Of a stretch of DNA of 52,923 nt, positions 10,590 to 18,555 are shown one piece after another. Made by a program: the position numbers and the translations under genes. Numbering within the stretch: the stretch's first letter is position 1; the number at the start of each line of letters is the position of its first letter. The notes below the pieces were generated by a model. The model was given only the letters and a program-made list of their open reading frames with translations, was not told where the DNA came from and ran no database searches. This DNA is from Cellulomonas gelida (GTDB lineage Bacteria > Actinomycetota > Actinomycetes > Actinomycetales > Cellulomonadaceae), in NCBI RefSeq assembly GCF_006538725.1, contig NZ_BJLQ01000025.1, positions 1-52,923 on the forward strand. Direction: 5' to 3'.

Positions 10590-11348
10590 ATGACACATGC
10601 ACGTCACCGGGCCGCTCGTCGGCCCTCGACGCCGCTGACGGAACTGGCAGCCGCTGCATCGGAGCAGATGGGCACGGTCGGTCGTCGGTCGGCCGTCGTC
10701 GCCGCTTCGGGTGGTCTGGTCGTCTCGCTCCTCGGCGCCACCCCCGCGATGGCTTCCCCCTCGGACGACGCCTCTGCCGGTGCCCTCGCTGCCGTGGACA
10801 CCGAGGCGCTGACTGCCTCGGCTCGCGCGCTGCTCGAGACCGCGCCCGTCGTGAGCGCGCCGGTCAGCGCCGAGTGGAGCATCGACGCCCCCAAGCTCTC
10901 GGTCTCGATCCCCAAGAAGAAGACCGTCGCCCCCACCGCGACGCAGACGCGTGAGCGCCAGGTCACCTCGCGCACCGCGCCCCGCGTCTCGAACAACCCG
11001 ATCCCGCAGGCGGTCTCGGGCAACGCGGTCCTCGAGATCGCCGCGCGCTACGTGGGCGTCCCGTACGTCTCCGGCGGCGCGTCGCCGAGCGGCTTCGACT
11101 GCTCGGGCTTCATCTCGTACGTCTACAAGCAGCTCGGTGTGAGCCTGCCGCGCACGTCGAGCGGCATGCGCTACGCGGGCACGGTCGTCTCCCGTGCCGA
11201 CGCCAAGCCGGGCGACATCATCTGGAGCCCCGGCCACGTGGCGATCTACGCCGGTGGCAACCAGCAGATCGACGCGCCCCGCCCGGGCAAGACGATCCAG
11301 TTCCGCTCCATCTGGCAGAGCTCGCCGGTCTTCATCCGAGTCGGCTGA
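10590..11348 (+). CDS. Secreted NlpC/P60 peptidoglycan endopeptidase
   Basis: A 252-residue protein with a long basic N-terminus and hydrophobic segment (SAVVAASGGLVVSLLGATPAMA, residues 34-55) acting as a signal sequence, a Ser/Thr/Lys-rich linker and a C-terminal NlpC/P60 domain from about residue 142. The catalytic cysteine is in GFDCSGFISYVY (Cys171) and the histidine in SPGHVAIYAG (His216). The RTSSGM segment after the Cys helix is also typical. It should cleave peptide stems of peptidoglycan outside the cell. The upstream c-di-AMP riboswitch ties its expression to c-di-AMP, a signal linked to turgor and wall stress. A strong hairpin follows the gene. Confidence 0.93.
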   Translation: MTHARHRAARRPSTPLTELAAAASEQMGTVGRRSAVVAASGGLVVSLLGATPAMASPSDDASAGALAAVDTEALTASARALLETAPVVSAPVSAEWSIDAPKLSVSIPKKKTVAPTATQTRERQVTSRTAPRVSNNPIPQAVSGNAVLEIAARYVGVPYVSGGASPSGFDCSGFISYVYKQLGVSLPRTSSGMRYAGTVVSRADAKPGDIIWSPGHVAIYAGGNQQIDAPRPGKTIQFRSIWQSSPVFIRVG

Positions 11349-11363
11349 CACTCACGCCGTGCC

Positions 11364-11403
11364 ACGAGGCCCCGGACGACACACGATGTCGCCGGGGCCT
11401 CGT
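11364..11403 (+). terminator. Hairpin terminator after the NlpC/P60 gene
   Basis: ACGAGGCCCCGG pairs perfectly with CCGGGGCCTCGT; the loop itself contains a smaller CGACA/TGTCG stem. It starts 16 nt after the stop. Confidence 0.7.
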
Positions 11404-11600
11404 CGTCTCTGCCGCCGCGGCGGTGAGGCTAGTCTGATCGCGCACCGAAGCTTGTCCGGTCGGGCCAGCCAGGTCCGACCACCAGGTCGGGAGGTCGCCG
11501 TGCCGTCGCGAGTCATGACTGCGTCGAAGGACGCGCCAGGAGACGTACCGGGGGATGTGCCAGCCGGCGCGCTCGCCCGCGCCGGACGGGCTGCGCGCCC

Positions 11601-12110
11601 ATGAGCGGCACCCTGGTCCTCAACGCGTCGTACGAGCCGCTGTGCGTGGTTCCGGTGCGCAGGGCCGTGGTGCTGCTGCTGCTCGAGAAGGCGGTCGTCG
11701 AGAGACCTGGCGACCGCGTGCTGCACTCCGAGCGGCTCGACGTCGTCGCACCGTCCGTGGTGCGGCTGCAGCGCTACGTGCGGGTCCCGCGCCGCTCGCA
11801 CGCCCCGATCACGCGGCGTGCGGTGCTCGCGCGTGACCATGAGCGGTGCGCCTACTGCTCCGGTCGGGCGGACACGATCGACCACGTCGTCCCGCGCAGC
11901 AGGTCGGGCCCGAACGCCTGGGAGAACGTGGTCGCCGCGTGCGCGCGGTGCAACCACCGCAAGGCCGACCGGTTGCTCTCGGAGATCGGCTGGGAGCTGC
12001 GGTTCACGCCGCGGCCCCCGCACACGGCGATCGTCGGTCACGGCGTGCACGCGCGCCGGCCGGACTGGGAGCCCTACCTGCTCGGGTGGTCGGACGCCGT
12101 CGTCGCCTGA
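11601..12110 (+). CDS. HNH endonuclease
   Basis: A 169-residue protein with an N-terminal region (GTLVLNASYEPLCVVPVRRAVVLLL) typical of a widespread family of small bacterial HNH proteins, and a C-terminal HNH motif: CAYCSGRADTIDHVVPRSRSG, then NAWENVVAACARCNHRKADRL. The two CxxC pairs bind structural zinc and the DHV plus N...N residues form the metal-dependent nuclease site. Its biological target is unknown. A short open frame (GTG near 11500 to TGA 11604) overlaps its start codon by four bases (ATGA) and could be a translated leader, though that peptide shows no recognisable feature. Confidence 0.88.
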   Translation: MSGTLVLNASYEPLCVVPVRRAVVLLLLEKAVVERPGDRVLHSERLDVVAPSVVRLQRYVRVPRRSHAPITRRAVLARDHERCAYCSGRADTIDHVVPRSRSGPNAWENVVAACARCNHRKADRLLSEIGWELRFTPRPPHTAIVGHGVHARRPDWEPYLLGWSDAVVA

Positions 12111-12234
12111 CCGGCCACGGCACGGGCGCGCGCCGCGATCCGCGGCTCGTCCACGCCCGGGCCCGTCGCTCTTGAGGAAGTCTTGGTGTTGACTTGAGGG
12201 ACACGGCAACCGGGACGGGCGAAGGAGCAGGGCC

Positions 12235-13239
12235 ATGACGCGCGACGACGTGATCCTCGTGGGGGTCGACGGGTCGACCGCGAGCCTCTATGCGCTCGAC
12301 TGGGCCGCGGCGGAGGCGGAGCGCCGCGGGTGGCGCCTGCACCTGGTCTGCGCGTACGCGCTGCCGTCGTTCGCGGCGGCGTCGCTCGACGGCGGGTACG
12401 CAGCGCTCGACGACTCCGCGATCCAGGAGGGTGCGGCCGCCGTGCTCGCCGAGGCGTCCGCCCGGGTCTCCGGCCGGGGCGTCGCGGTCACCGCGAAGGT
12501 GCACACGGGTGACGCCGCGGGCGTGCTCGTCGAGCTCTCGCGCGAGGCGAGGCTCGCGGTGGTCGGCACGCGCGGCCGCGGCGGGTTCGCCGACCGTCTG
12601 CTCGGCACGGTGTCCTCGGCCCTGCCCGCGCACGCGTACTGCCCGACCGTGGTGGTGCCGCTGCGCGACAACGACGGGCAGCAGCTGCCCGAGGGCGCAG
12701 AGATCCCGGCCGTGCCGGCGGTCCGCCGCATCGTCGTCGGCGTGGACGGCTCGCCGCAGGCCGAGCGTGCGCTGCGCTGCGCGATCGACGAGGCCCGCAC
12801 CTGGGATGCGCAGCTCACGGCCGTCTCGGGCGTGCCCGTGGGGTCGATGACGGGGGTCCTGGCGTGGCTGCCGGCGGCGGTCGACCACGAGCAGGTGCTG
12901 AGCGACATGGCCGAGGGGCTCGACGTCGTCGTCGACCGGGCGCTCGCCAGTCAGGCGCCGGCCGGTCGTGCGGTCACCGTGCGGCGGTTCGCGCTCGACG
13001 GCACGGGGGCCGAGCTGCTCACCGAGTTCTCGGCCGCGTCCGACCTCGTGGTGCTGGGGTCGCGGGGGCGCGGCGGGTTCCGTGGGCTGCTCCTGGGGTC
13101 CACGAGCCAGGCGGTGCTGCACCATGCGACGTGCCCGGTGATGGTCGTGAGCAGCCGCGCTGACGAGCTGCCCGGCGCAGCCGAGGGTCACGCGTCAGGC
13201 GAGCCCCCGGCGGATCCTGGAGCCGCACCGGAGGCGTGA
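12235..13239 (+). CDS. Universal stress protein, tandem UspA domains
   Basis: The 334-residue product carries two UspA domains: residues 1-145, ending in the ATP-binding motif GTRGRGGFADRLLGTVSSAL, and about 160-315, ending in GSRGRGGFRGLLLGSTSQAV. Both keep the G-2x-G-9x-G(S/T) nucleotide pattern of ATP-binding Usps. VGVDGSTASLYALDWA and VGVDGSPQAERALRCA open the two halves. A GAAGGAG ribosome site lies before ATG 12235. Tandem Usps of this kind are common in actinobacteria and are often induced in hypoxia or dormancy; regulation is not visible here. Convergent with the Lrp gene. Confidence 0.92.
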   Translation: MTRDDVILVGVDGSTASLYALDWAAAEAERRGWRLHLVCAYALPSFAAASLDGGYAALDDSAIQEGAAAVLAEASARVSGRGVAVTAKVHTGDAAGVLVELSREARLAVVGTRGRGGFADRLLGTVSSALPAHAYCPTVVVPLRDNDGQQLPEGAEIPAVPAVRRIVVGVDGSPQAERALRCAIDEARTWDAQLTAVSGVPVGSMTGVLAWLPAAVDHEQVLSDMAEGLDVVVDRALASQAPAGRAVTVRRFALDGTGAELLTEFSAASDLVVLGSRGRGGFRGLLLGSTSQAVLHHATCPVMVVSSRADELPGAAEGHASGEPPADPGAAPEA

Positions 13240-13263
13240 GCCGTGCCCGCCCGCGGCGCCAGA

Positions 13264-13284
13264 CCCGGCCGGCACCGGCCGGAG
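13264..13284. terminator. Hairpin between convergent usp and lrp genes
   Basis: CCGGCCG-GCAC-CGGCCGG forms a short, very stable stem-loop in the 51-bp gap between the two convergent genes. Confidence 0.45.
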
Positions 13285-13290
13285 GGTGCC

Positions 13291-13737
13291 TCAGGGCGTG
13301 ACGTCGGGACGCCGCACGAGCGCCGAGAGCACGACCGTCGAGCGCGTACGCGAGACGAACGGCTCGGCCGCGAGGCGCTCGACCACCTGCTCGAGGTGGC
13401 GCATGTCGCGCGCCCGTACCTGCACGACGAGGTCGACGTCGCCCGTCACGGTGCTGGCCGTCACGACCTCGGGGTACTGCTCGACCGCGGCGCGCATGGT
13501 CGCCGGGCTCGTCGAGCCCTGGCAGTAGATCTCGACGAACGCCTCGGTCTGCCAGCCGAGCGCGGCCGGGTCGAGACGGACCGTGAACCCGCGGATCACG
13601 CCGTCGTCGCGCATGCGGTCGACGCGGCGCTTCACGGCCGGCGCGGACAGGGCGACCTGAGCGCCGATCTGGGCGTAGGTCGCGCGCGCGTCGGCGGCGA
13701 GCGCGCGCAGGATCGCCGAGTCGAGGGCGTCGGTCAT
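13291..13737 (-). CDS. Lrp/AsnC family transcriptional regulator
   Basis: A 148-residue protein with an N-terminal helix-turn-helix (LDSAILRALAADARATYAQIGAQVALSAPAVKRRVDRM) and a C-terminal RAM/AsnC ligand-binding domain (TGDVDLVVQVRARDMRHLEQVV). Full length for the family. The nearest metabolic genes in the same direction are ddaH-rocD, 1.4 kb upstream across the CAP-domain gene. In other actinobacteria an AsnC-type regulator is found with rocD/ddaH, and a TTGCGCAA-type palindrome lies in front of ddaH here, so control of arginine/ornithine degradation is a reasonable inference. Confidence 0.9.
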   Translation of the reverse strand: MTDALDSAILRALAADARATYAQIGAQVALSAPAVKRRVDRMRDDGVIRGFTVRLDPAALGWQTEAFVEIYCQGSTSPATMRAAVEQYPEVVTASTVTGDVDLVVQVRARDMRHLEQVVERLAAEPFVSRTRSTVVLSALVRRPDVTP

Positions 13738-13830
13738 GCGCCCATGATCCCGTCCCGGGGGTCAAGTCGTGTCCCCGGCGTGCCGATACCTCATCAGGAC
13801 GATCCGCCCGAATGCGACGGGAGAACCGAC

Positions 13831-15096
13831 GTGACGCACACCCAGCGCTCCACGGGAGCGCCCGACGAGACCCGCGCCCCGTCCCCGTCGCGCGGCGCCC
13901 TGCCCACGCAGCGACCGGCGCGCGGCGCGCGCCCCGCCACGCCCGCGGTACCGACGCAGCGTCCGACGCCCGCGCAGCCTCGCGCGCTGGTGCCGCACCC
14001 TCGCGGCACCCGCCCCCTTCCCGCCGAGCCTCAGCCTGCCGAGCCTCAGCCCGTCGAGTCCCGGCACGCGGATCCCCAGCAGGCCGAACGGCTGCACCCC
14101 GAGGGCCGGCGCGCCGGTGGCCGAGCACCGCGCGCCGCGGCGTACCGGTTCGCACCTGCCCCGGCGCCCCTCACGCGCCGCGCGCGGGCCCAGCGCCGCG
14201 CGCTGCGGGTCGTGGCGGTCGCGGGGGTCGCGGCGCTCGCGGCGACGGCCACGGGCGGCTGGGTCGCCCAGGACCGCGCGCACCGGGAGGCGGTCGCGCT
14301 GCAGGAGGCGCGCGTCCGCGTCGACCAGGCGGTGGCCGGTGCGTCGGCGGACGTGTCGTCGGGCGCTCGCGTCGAGGTCGCCACGCTCGTCGGTGAGCGC
14401 GCGGCCCAGGTGACCGCGGTCGAGAAGGCGGCGGACGCGGCGACGACGACGCTGGGCGCGACGACGCACGCGGGCGACGAGCCGCGCGCCGCGCTGCAGG
14501 CGGCGATCGACGGCGCCCGCGCGACGGCCGCGGATGCGCACGCGTCCCTCGCCGAGCTGCGTGCGGCGGCCGCGGGTCTGGCCGGACCGCAGAAGGCGGC
14601 CACGGACGCCGAGGCGGCGTGGGTCACGGCCGAGGAGGCCCGCAAGGCGGCCGCGGAGCGCGCGCGGCAGACCGTGCGGGTGCCGCAGACGCCGACGCGT
14701 GGCGGGGGCGGCAGCGCCCCGGCGCCGCGCATCCCCGCGGGCGGGCTGCGGTGCGGTGACACGGGCGGCGCGGGCGCGGGTGAGGCCAGCGCGTCGTCGC
14801 TGGGCGCCGCGATCAACTCCTACCGCGCGTCGCTCGGGCTCCCGACGCTCACGGTCTCGCGCTCCGGGTCGCTGACCGCGCACGCGATCCGCATGGGCAC
14901 CGCAGGCGGGATCTGGCACTCGGGTGGCGACAACATCGTCGGGTGCGCGGGCTCGTCCAGGCCGGTGCACCTGGTGCAGGCGTGGTCGCACTCGCCGGGC
15001 CACGACGCGCAGATGCGCCGCACCGACGTCACCACGATGTCCGTGGGCGCCGCGACGCAGAGCGGCTGGCTGTTCGGCGCGGTCCTCTTCCGCTGA
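13831..15096 (+). CDS. Membrane-anchored CAP-domain (SCP/PR1-like) protein
   Basis: GTG 13831 follows a GGGAGA ribosome site; the open frame reaches further left but only as the shadow of lrp. The 421-residue product has a disordered, Pro/Arg-rich cytoplasmic region (1-120), one membrane helix (about 125-143), an Ala/Glu-rich probable coiled coil (145-300) and a C-terminal CAP domain (320-421) with SLGAAINSYRASLGLPTL, HAIRMGTAGGIWHSGGDNIVG and a final WLFGAVLFR strand. A CxxD cysteine pair (RCGDT and VGCAG) may form a disulfide. Bacterial CAP proteins are extracytoplasmic; their activity is mostly unknown. Convergent with rocD with only 7 bp between. Confidence 0.8.
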   Translation: MTHTQRSTGAPDETRAPSPSRGALPTQRPARGARPATPAVPTQRPTPAQPRALVPHPRGTRPLPAEPQPAEPQPVESRHADPQQAERLHPEGRRAGGRAPRAAAYRFAPAPAPLTRRARAQRRALRVVAVAGVAALAATATGGWVAQDRAHREAVALQEARVRVDQAVAGASADVSSGARVEVATLVGERAAQVTAVEKAADAATTTLGATTHAGDEPRAALQAAIDGARATAADAHASLAELRAAAAGLAGPQKAATDAEAAWVTAEEARKAAAERARQTVRVPQTPTRGGGGSAPAPRIPAGGLRCGDTGGAGAGEASASSLGAAINSYRASLGLPTLTVSRSGSLTAHAIRMGTAGGIWHSGGDNIVGCAGSSRPVHLVQAWSHSPGHDAQMRRTDVTTMSVGAATQSGWLFGAVLFR

Positions 15097-15103
15097 GGCC
15101 GGC

Positions 15104-16309
15104 CTACACGCGCGTCAGTGCGGCCGTCGTCCGGGCCAAGGCCTCGGCGAGCTCGTCGGACGTGATCGTCAGCGGTGGCGCGAGGCGCAGCGTGCGGCCG
15201 TGCGTGTCCTTGGCGAGCACGCCGTGCGCGAGCAGCGCCTCGCACGCGGCCCGACCGCTGCCGTGGCGCACGTCGAGCCCGGCCCACAGCCCGGCCCGCC
15301 GCACGCCGGACAGCACGCCGTTCTCGACGAGCCCCGCGAGCCCCGCGCCGAGCTGCTCGCCGCGCACGCGCGCGGCCGCCTGCAGGTCGCCGGGCGTGAG
15401 CAGGTCGATCACGGCGAGCGCGACCGCGCACGCCAGCGGGTTGCCGCCGAACGTCGAGCCGTGCGTGCCGGGGGTGAGCACGCCCAGCACGTCGGACCGC
15501 CCGACGACGGCCGAGACGGGCAGGATCCCGCCGCCGAGCGCCTTGCCGAGCGTCACGAGGTCCGGGCGCACGCCCCACGCCTCGCACGCGAGCGTGTGGC
15601 CCGTGCGGCCGAGCCCGGACTGGATCTCGTCGGCGACGAGCAGCACGCCGGCCTCGTCGCACGCGGCGCGCACGGCGGGCAGGTAGTCGTCGGGCGGCAC
15701 GACGACGCCGTGCTCACCCTGGATCGGTTCGAGCAGCACCGCGACCGCGGTCTCGTCGATCGCCGCGCGCAGCGCCGCGGCGTCGCCGAACGGGACGGCA
15801 CGGAAGCCGGGCGTGAACGGCCCGAACCCGTCGCGCGCGTCGGGGTCGTCGGAGAACGACACGATCGTCGTGGTCCGCCCGTGGAAGTTGCCGTGCGCGA
15901 CGACGATGGTCGCGCGGTCCGCGGGCACGCCGCGCTTCTCGTAGCCCCACTTGCGCGCGGCCTTGATCGCGGTCTCGACGGCCTCCGCGCCCGTGTTCAT
16001 GGGCAGCACGAGCGGGTCGCCGACGAGCAGCGGGCCGACGAGCCCGGCCAGGGCCCGCGCGAACGGCTCGAGCAGCGCGTGGTCGAACGCGCGGCTCGTG
16101 AGCGTCAGCCGGTCGAGCTGGGCGTGCGCCGCGGCGACGAGCGCCGGGTGCCGGTGGCCGAAGTTGAGCGCGGAGTAGCCCGCGAGCAGGTCCAGGTACC
16201 GGCGACCCTCGTCGTCGGTGACCCACGAGCCCTCACCCGAGACGAGCGTGACGGGCAGCGGGGAGTAGTTCTGCGCGAGCCGCGTGCCCGCGATCGTCGG
16301 GGTCGTCAT
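15104..16309 (-). CDS. rocD: Ornithine aminotransferase
   Basis: The 401-residue class-III aminotransferase has the ornithine aminotransferase layout: NYSPLPVTLVSGEGSWVTD near the N-terminus, LLAGYSALNFGHRHP, MNTGAEAVETAIKAARKWGY, GNFHGRTTTIVSFS, the cofactor aspartate in LLVADEIQSGLGRTG and the PLP lysine in VTLGKALGGG (Lys256). It transfers the delta-amino group of ornithine to 2-oxoglutarate, giving glutamate semialdehyde. It lies 43 bp downstream of ddaH on the same strand with a GGAGG ribosome site, so the two form an arginine/ornithine degradation operon. Confidence 0.93.
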   Translation of the reverse strand: MTTPTIAGTRLAQNYSPLPVTLVSGEGSWVTDDEGRRYLDLLAGYSALNFGHRHPALVAAAHAQLDRLTLTSRAFDHALLEPFARALAGLVGPLLVGDPLVLPMNTGAEAVETAIKAARKWGYEKRGVPADRATIVVAHGNFHGRTTTIVSFSDDPDARDGFGPFTPGFRAVPFGDAAALRAAIDETAVAVLLEPIQGEHGVVVPPDDYLPAVRAACDEAGVLLVADEIQSGLGRTGHTLACEAWGVRPDLVTLGKALGGGILPVSAVVGRSDVLGVLTPGTHGSTFGGNPLACAVALAVIDLLTPGDLQAAARVRGEQLGAGLAGLVENGVLSGVRRAGLWAGLDVRHGSGRAACEALLAHGVLAKDTHGRTLRLAPPLTITSDELAEALARTTAALTRV

Positions 16310-16352
16310 GGCGGGCCTCCAGCCGTGCGGGGGAGCGGGCGTGCGCGAGGCG

Positions 16353-17180
16353 TCAGGCGCGGATCTCGAGCGTGCAGCACTTGGCGCCGCCGCCGCCCTT
16401 GAGCAGCTCGCTCGTGTCCACGGGGATGGGCGTGTAGCCGCGCTCGCGCAGCGCCGCGGCCAGGTCGCGCGCGCCGGGGGCGACGACGACGTTCTCGCCG
16501 TCCGACACGGCGTTGAGCCCGAGCGCGACGGCGTCGGAGTCGGTCGCGAGGATCGCGTCGGGGAACAGGCGGTTCAGGACGGCCCGGCTGCCCGCGCTGA
16601 AGGCCGCCGGGTAGTAGGCGATCTGCGGCGAGGCGGGGTCGGACGAGATCACCGCGAGCGCGGTGTCGAGGTGGTAGTAGCTCGGGTTGACGAGCTCGAG
16701 GCTGACGACGGGCCGGCCGAACAGCTCCTGCGCCTCGGCGTGCGCCGCGCGCTCGGTGCGGAAGCCCGTGCCGGCGAGGATCAGGTCCCCGACGACGAGG
16801 ATGTCGCCCTCGCCCTCGTTGATCATCGCAGCGGTGTGCGTGACGTAGCCGCGGTCGGCGAACCACTTCTGGTACGCGGGGCCCTCGGGCTGACGCTCGG
16901 GGTGGCGGAACTTCGCGGAGTAGACGACGCCGTCGACGACCGTCGCGCCGTTCGCGGCGTAGACCATGTCCGGCAGCCCGGCGATCGGCTCGATCGTCTC
17001 GACGCGGTGCCCGAGCTCGAGGTAGGTGTCCCGCAGCGTGCGCCACTGCCGCAGCGCGAGCTCCACGTCGGTGTACCGCGTCGCGTCCATCCAGGGGTTG
17101 ATCTCGTACGACACCGTGTAGTGGACGGGCTCGCACATCAGGTAGTGGCGGTCGGTGCGGCCGGGCGCGGTGGCGGTCAT
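16353..17180 (-). CDS. ddaH: Dimethylarginine dimethylaminohydrolase-type amidinotransferase-fold enzyme
   Basis: The 275-residue product begins with HYLMCEPVHYTVSYEINPWMD and ends with KGGGGAKCCTLEIRA. These are the signatures of the DDAH/arginine-deiminase beta/alpha-propeller family; the nucleophile is one of the two cysteines at 268-269, and the histidine lies in LVNPSYYHLDTAL. ATG 17180 follows an AGGGAG ribosome site. Pairing with rocD suggests that it feeds ornithine or citrulline to RocD. Annotation as DDAH is customary for rocD-linked genes, but the substrate could be arginine (an ornithine-releasing arginine hydrolase) rather than dimethylarginine. Confidence 0.85.
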   Translation of the reverse strand: MTATAPGRTDRHYLMCEPVHYTVSYEINPWMDATRYTDVELALRQWRTLRDTYLELGHRVETIEPIAGLPDMVYAANGATVVDGVVYSAKFRHPERQPEGPAYQKWFADRGYVTHTAAMINEGEGDILVVGDLILAGTGFRTERAAHAEAQELFGRPVVSLELVNPSYYHLDTALAVISSDPASPQIAYYPAAFSAGSRAVLNRLFPDAILATDSDAVALGLNAVSDGENVVVAPGARDLAAALRERGYTPIPVDTSELLKGGGGAKCCTLEIRA

Positions 17181-17300
17181 GGGACTCCCTCGGGTGGTCT
17201 CGGGGTGGCGAGCTCGGTGGGCGGACGAGGCGGCTGGCTCGCGTGCAGGGTCGGGCGCGCCGGTGGGCGCGCGGCTGCTTCGAGGGTAAGCGCTGCACGT

Positions 17301-17330
17301 GTGCGCAACCGATGAAGCACGATTGCGCAC
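17301..17330. promoter_or_regulatory. Putative Lrp/AsnC-type operator between ddaH and the aldo/keto reductase gene
   Basis: GTGCGCAA (17301-17308) and TTGCGCAC (17323-17330) form a perfect 8-bp inverted repeat with a 14-bp spacer, 120 bp upstream of ddaH and 109 bp upstream of the divergent reductase. TTGCGCA-type half sites are common for Lrp/AsnC regulators. A compact TTGCGCAA also occurs upstream of the OsmC gene at 19941-19948. Confidence 0.5.
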
Positions 17331-17438
17331 CTGGGTGCGATCCGTTGCGTCACGACCCACCTGAACGACGATCTGTTGTCGTCGAGTCCCACGCGGGGGT
17401 CCGGCCCGCCCGGCCCGAAAGCCCGATAGCCTTTTCGC

Positions 17439-18431
17439 ATGGAGACTCGCGTGCTGGGACGGACAGGTCGGGACGTCGGAGTGATCGGGCTCGGGTGCTG
17501 GCAGCTCGGGGCCGACTGGGGCGATGTCGAGGAGGACACCGCGCTGGAGGTGCTGGGAGCGGCCGTGGACGCCGGGGTCACGTTCCTCGACACCGCGGAC
17601 GTGTACGGCGACGGGCGCTCCGAGCGCCTCGTCGGGAAGTTCGTCGCGTCGCGCGGGGGCGCGGCCTCCGGGATCACGGTCGCGACGAAGATGGGCCGCC
17701 GCGCCGACCCGCACGTCGCCGACGCCTACACGCTCGACGCGTTCCGCGCCTGGAACGACCGCTCGCGCGAGAACCTCGGCGTCGACACGCTCGACCTGGT
17801 CCAGCTGCACTGCCCGCCCACCGAGGTGTACTCGCGCCAGTCGACGTGGGACGCGCTCGACACCCTGGTCGACGAGGGGCGGATCGCCGCGTACGGCGTG
17901 TCCGTCGAGACCGTCGACGAGGCGCTGACCGCGATCGCGCGACCGAACGTCGCGAGCGTGCAGATCATCCTCAACGTGTTCCGGCGCAAGCCGCTCGAGC
18001 AGGTGCTTCCCGCGGCCGCCGCGGCGGGCGTCGGGATCATCGCCCGCGTCCCGCTGGCTTCGGGCCTGCTCTCGGGCAAGTACGACGAGGCGACGACGTT
18101 CGCCGCGTCCGACCACCGGACGTTCAACCGCAACGGCGAGGCGTTCGACGTGGGCGAGACGTTCTCGGGCGTGCCGTTCGAGGTGGGCGTCGCGGCGGCT
18201 CGTGAGGTCGCGGCGCACACGCCCGCGGGCGCGACGACCGCGCAGCTCGCGCTGCGGTGGATCGTCGACCAGCCTGGCGTCTCGGTGGTCATCCCCGGCG
18301 CGCGCAACGCCGAGCAGGCGCGCGGCAACGCCGCGGCGGCCGACCTCGCGCCGCTGTCCGACGAGACGCAGGCGGCGCTCGCGGCGATCTACGACGAGCG
18401 CGTCCGCACGCACGTCCACGCCCGCTGGTGA
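17439..18431 (+). CDS. Aldo/keto reductase
   Basis: A 330-residue (beta/alpha)8 oxidoreductase. METRVLGRTGRDVGVIGLGCW opens the family; the catalytic tetrad is visible as Asp51 and Tyr56 (FLDTADVYGDGRSERLVGKF), the lysine in VATKMGR and the histidine in DLVQLHCPP. SVVIPGARNAEQARGN near the C-terminus is the NADP-binding loop. The substrate is unknown. A TAGCCT box at 17427-17432 lies seven bases from the ATG, so the transcript may be leaderless. Divergent from ddaH; a hairpin ends the gene. Confidence 0.92.
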   Translation: METRVLGRTGRDVGVIGLGCWQLGADWGDVEEDTALEVLGAAVDAGVTFLDTADVYGDGRSERLVGKFVASRGGAASGITVATKMGRRADPHVADAYTLDAFRAWNDRSRENLGVDTLDLVQLHCPPTEVYSRQSTWDALDTLVDEGRIAAYGVSVETVDEALTAIARPNVASVQIILNVFRRKPLEQVLPAAAAAGVGIIARVPLASGLLSGKYDEATTFAASDHRTFNRNGEAFDVGETFSGVPFEVGVAAAREVAAHTPAGATTAQLALRWIVDQPGVSVVIPGARNAEQARGNAAAADLAPLSDETQAALAAIYDERVRTHVHARW

Positions 18432-18503
18432 CCGCCGCGTCGCCGACGCTGACCGCGTCAGACCCGATCGGCGACCAGGTCTGACCGGAGCACGGCGCTC
18501 ATC

Positions 18504-18537
18504 GACCGGCCGTACCACCGTGGTGGTGCGGCCGGTC
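18504..18537. terminator. Hairpin between convergent genes
   Basis: GACCGGCCGTACCACC pairs with GGTGGTGCGGCCGGTC (one G-T pair) between the reductase stop and the stop of the leftward EcsC-like gene, serving both directions. Confidence 0.7.
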
Positions 18538-18555
18538 GGTCGTCGCAGGGACGCC

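Noticed and set aside
13243..13830. Upstream extension of the CAP-domain protein frame
   Set aside because: This part is antisense to the Lrp/AsnC gene and gives no conserved sequence; the GTG at 13831 with a ribosome site is a better start.
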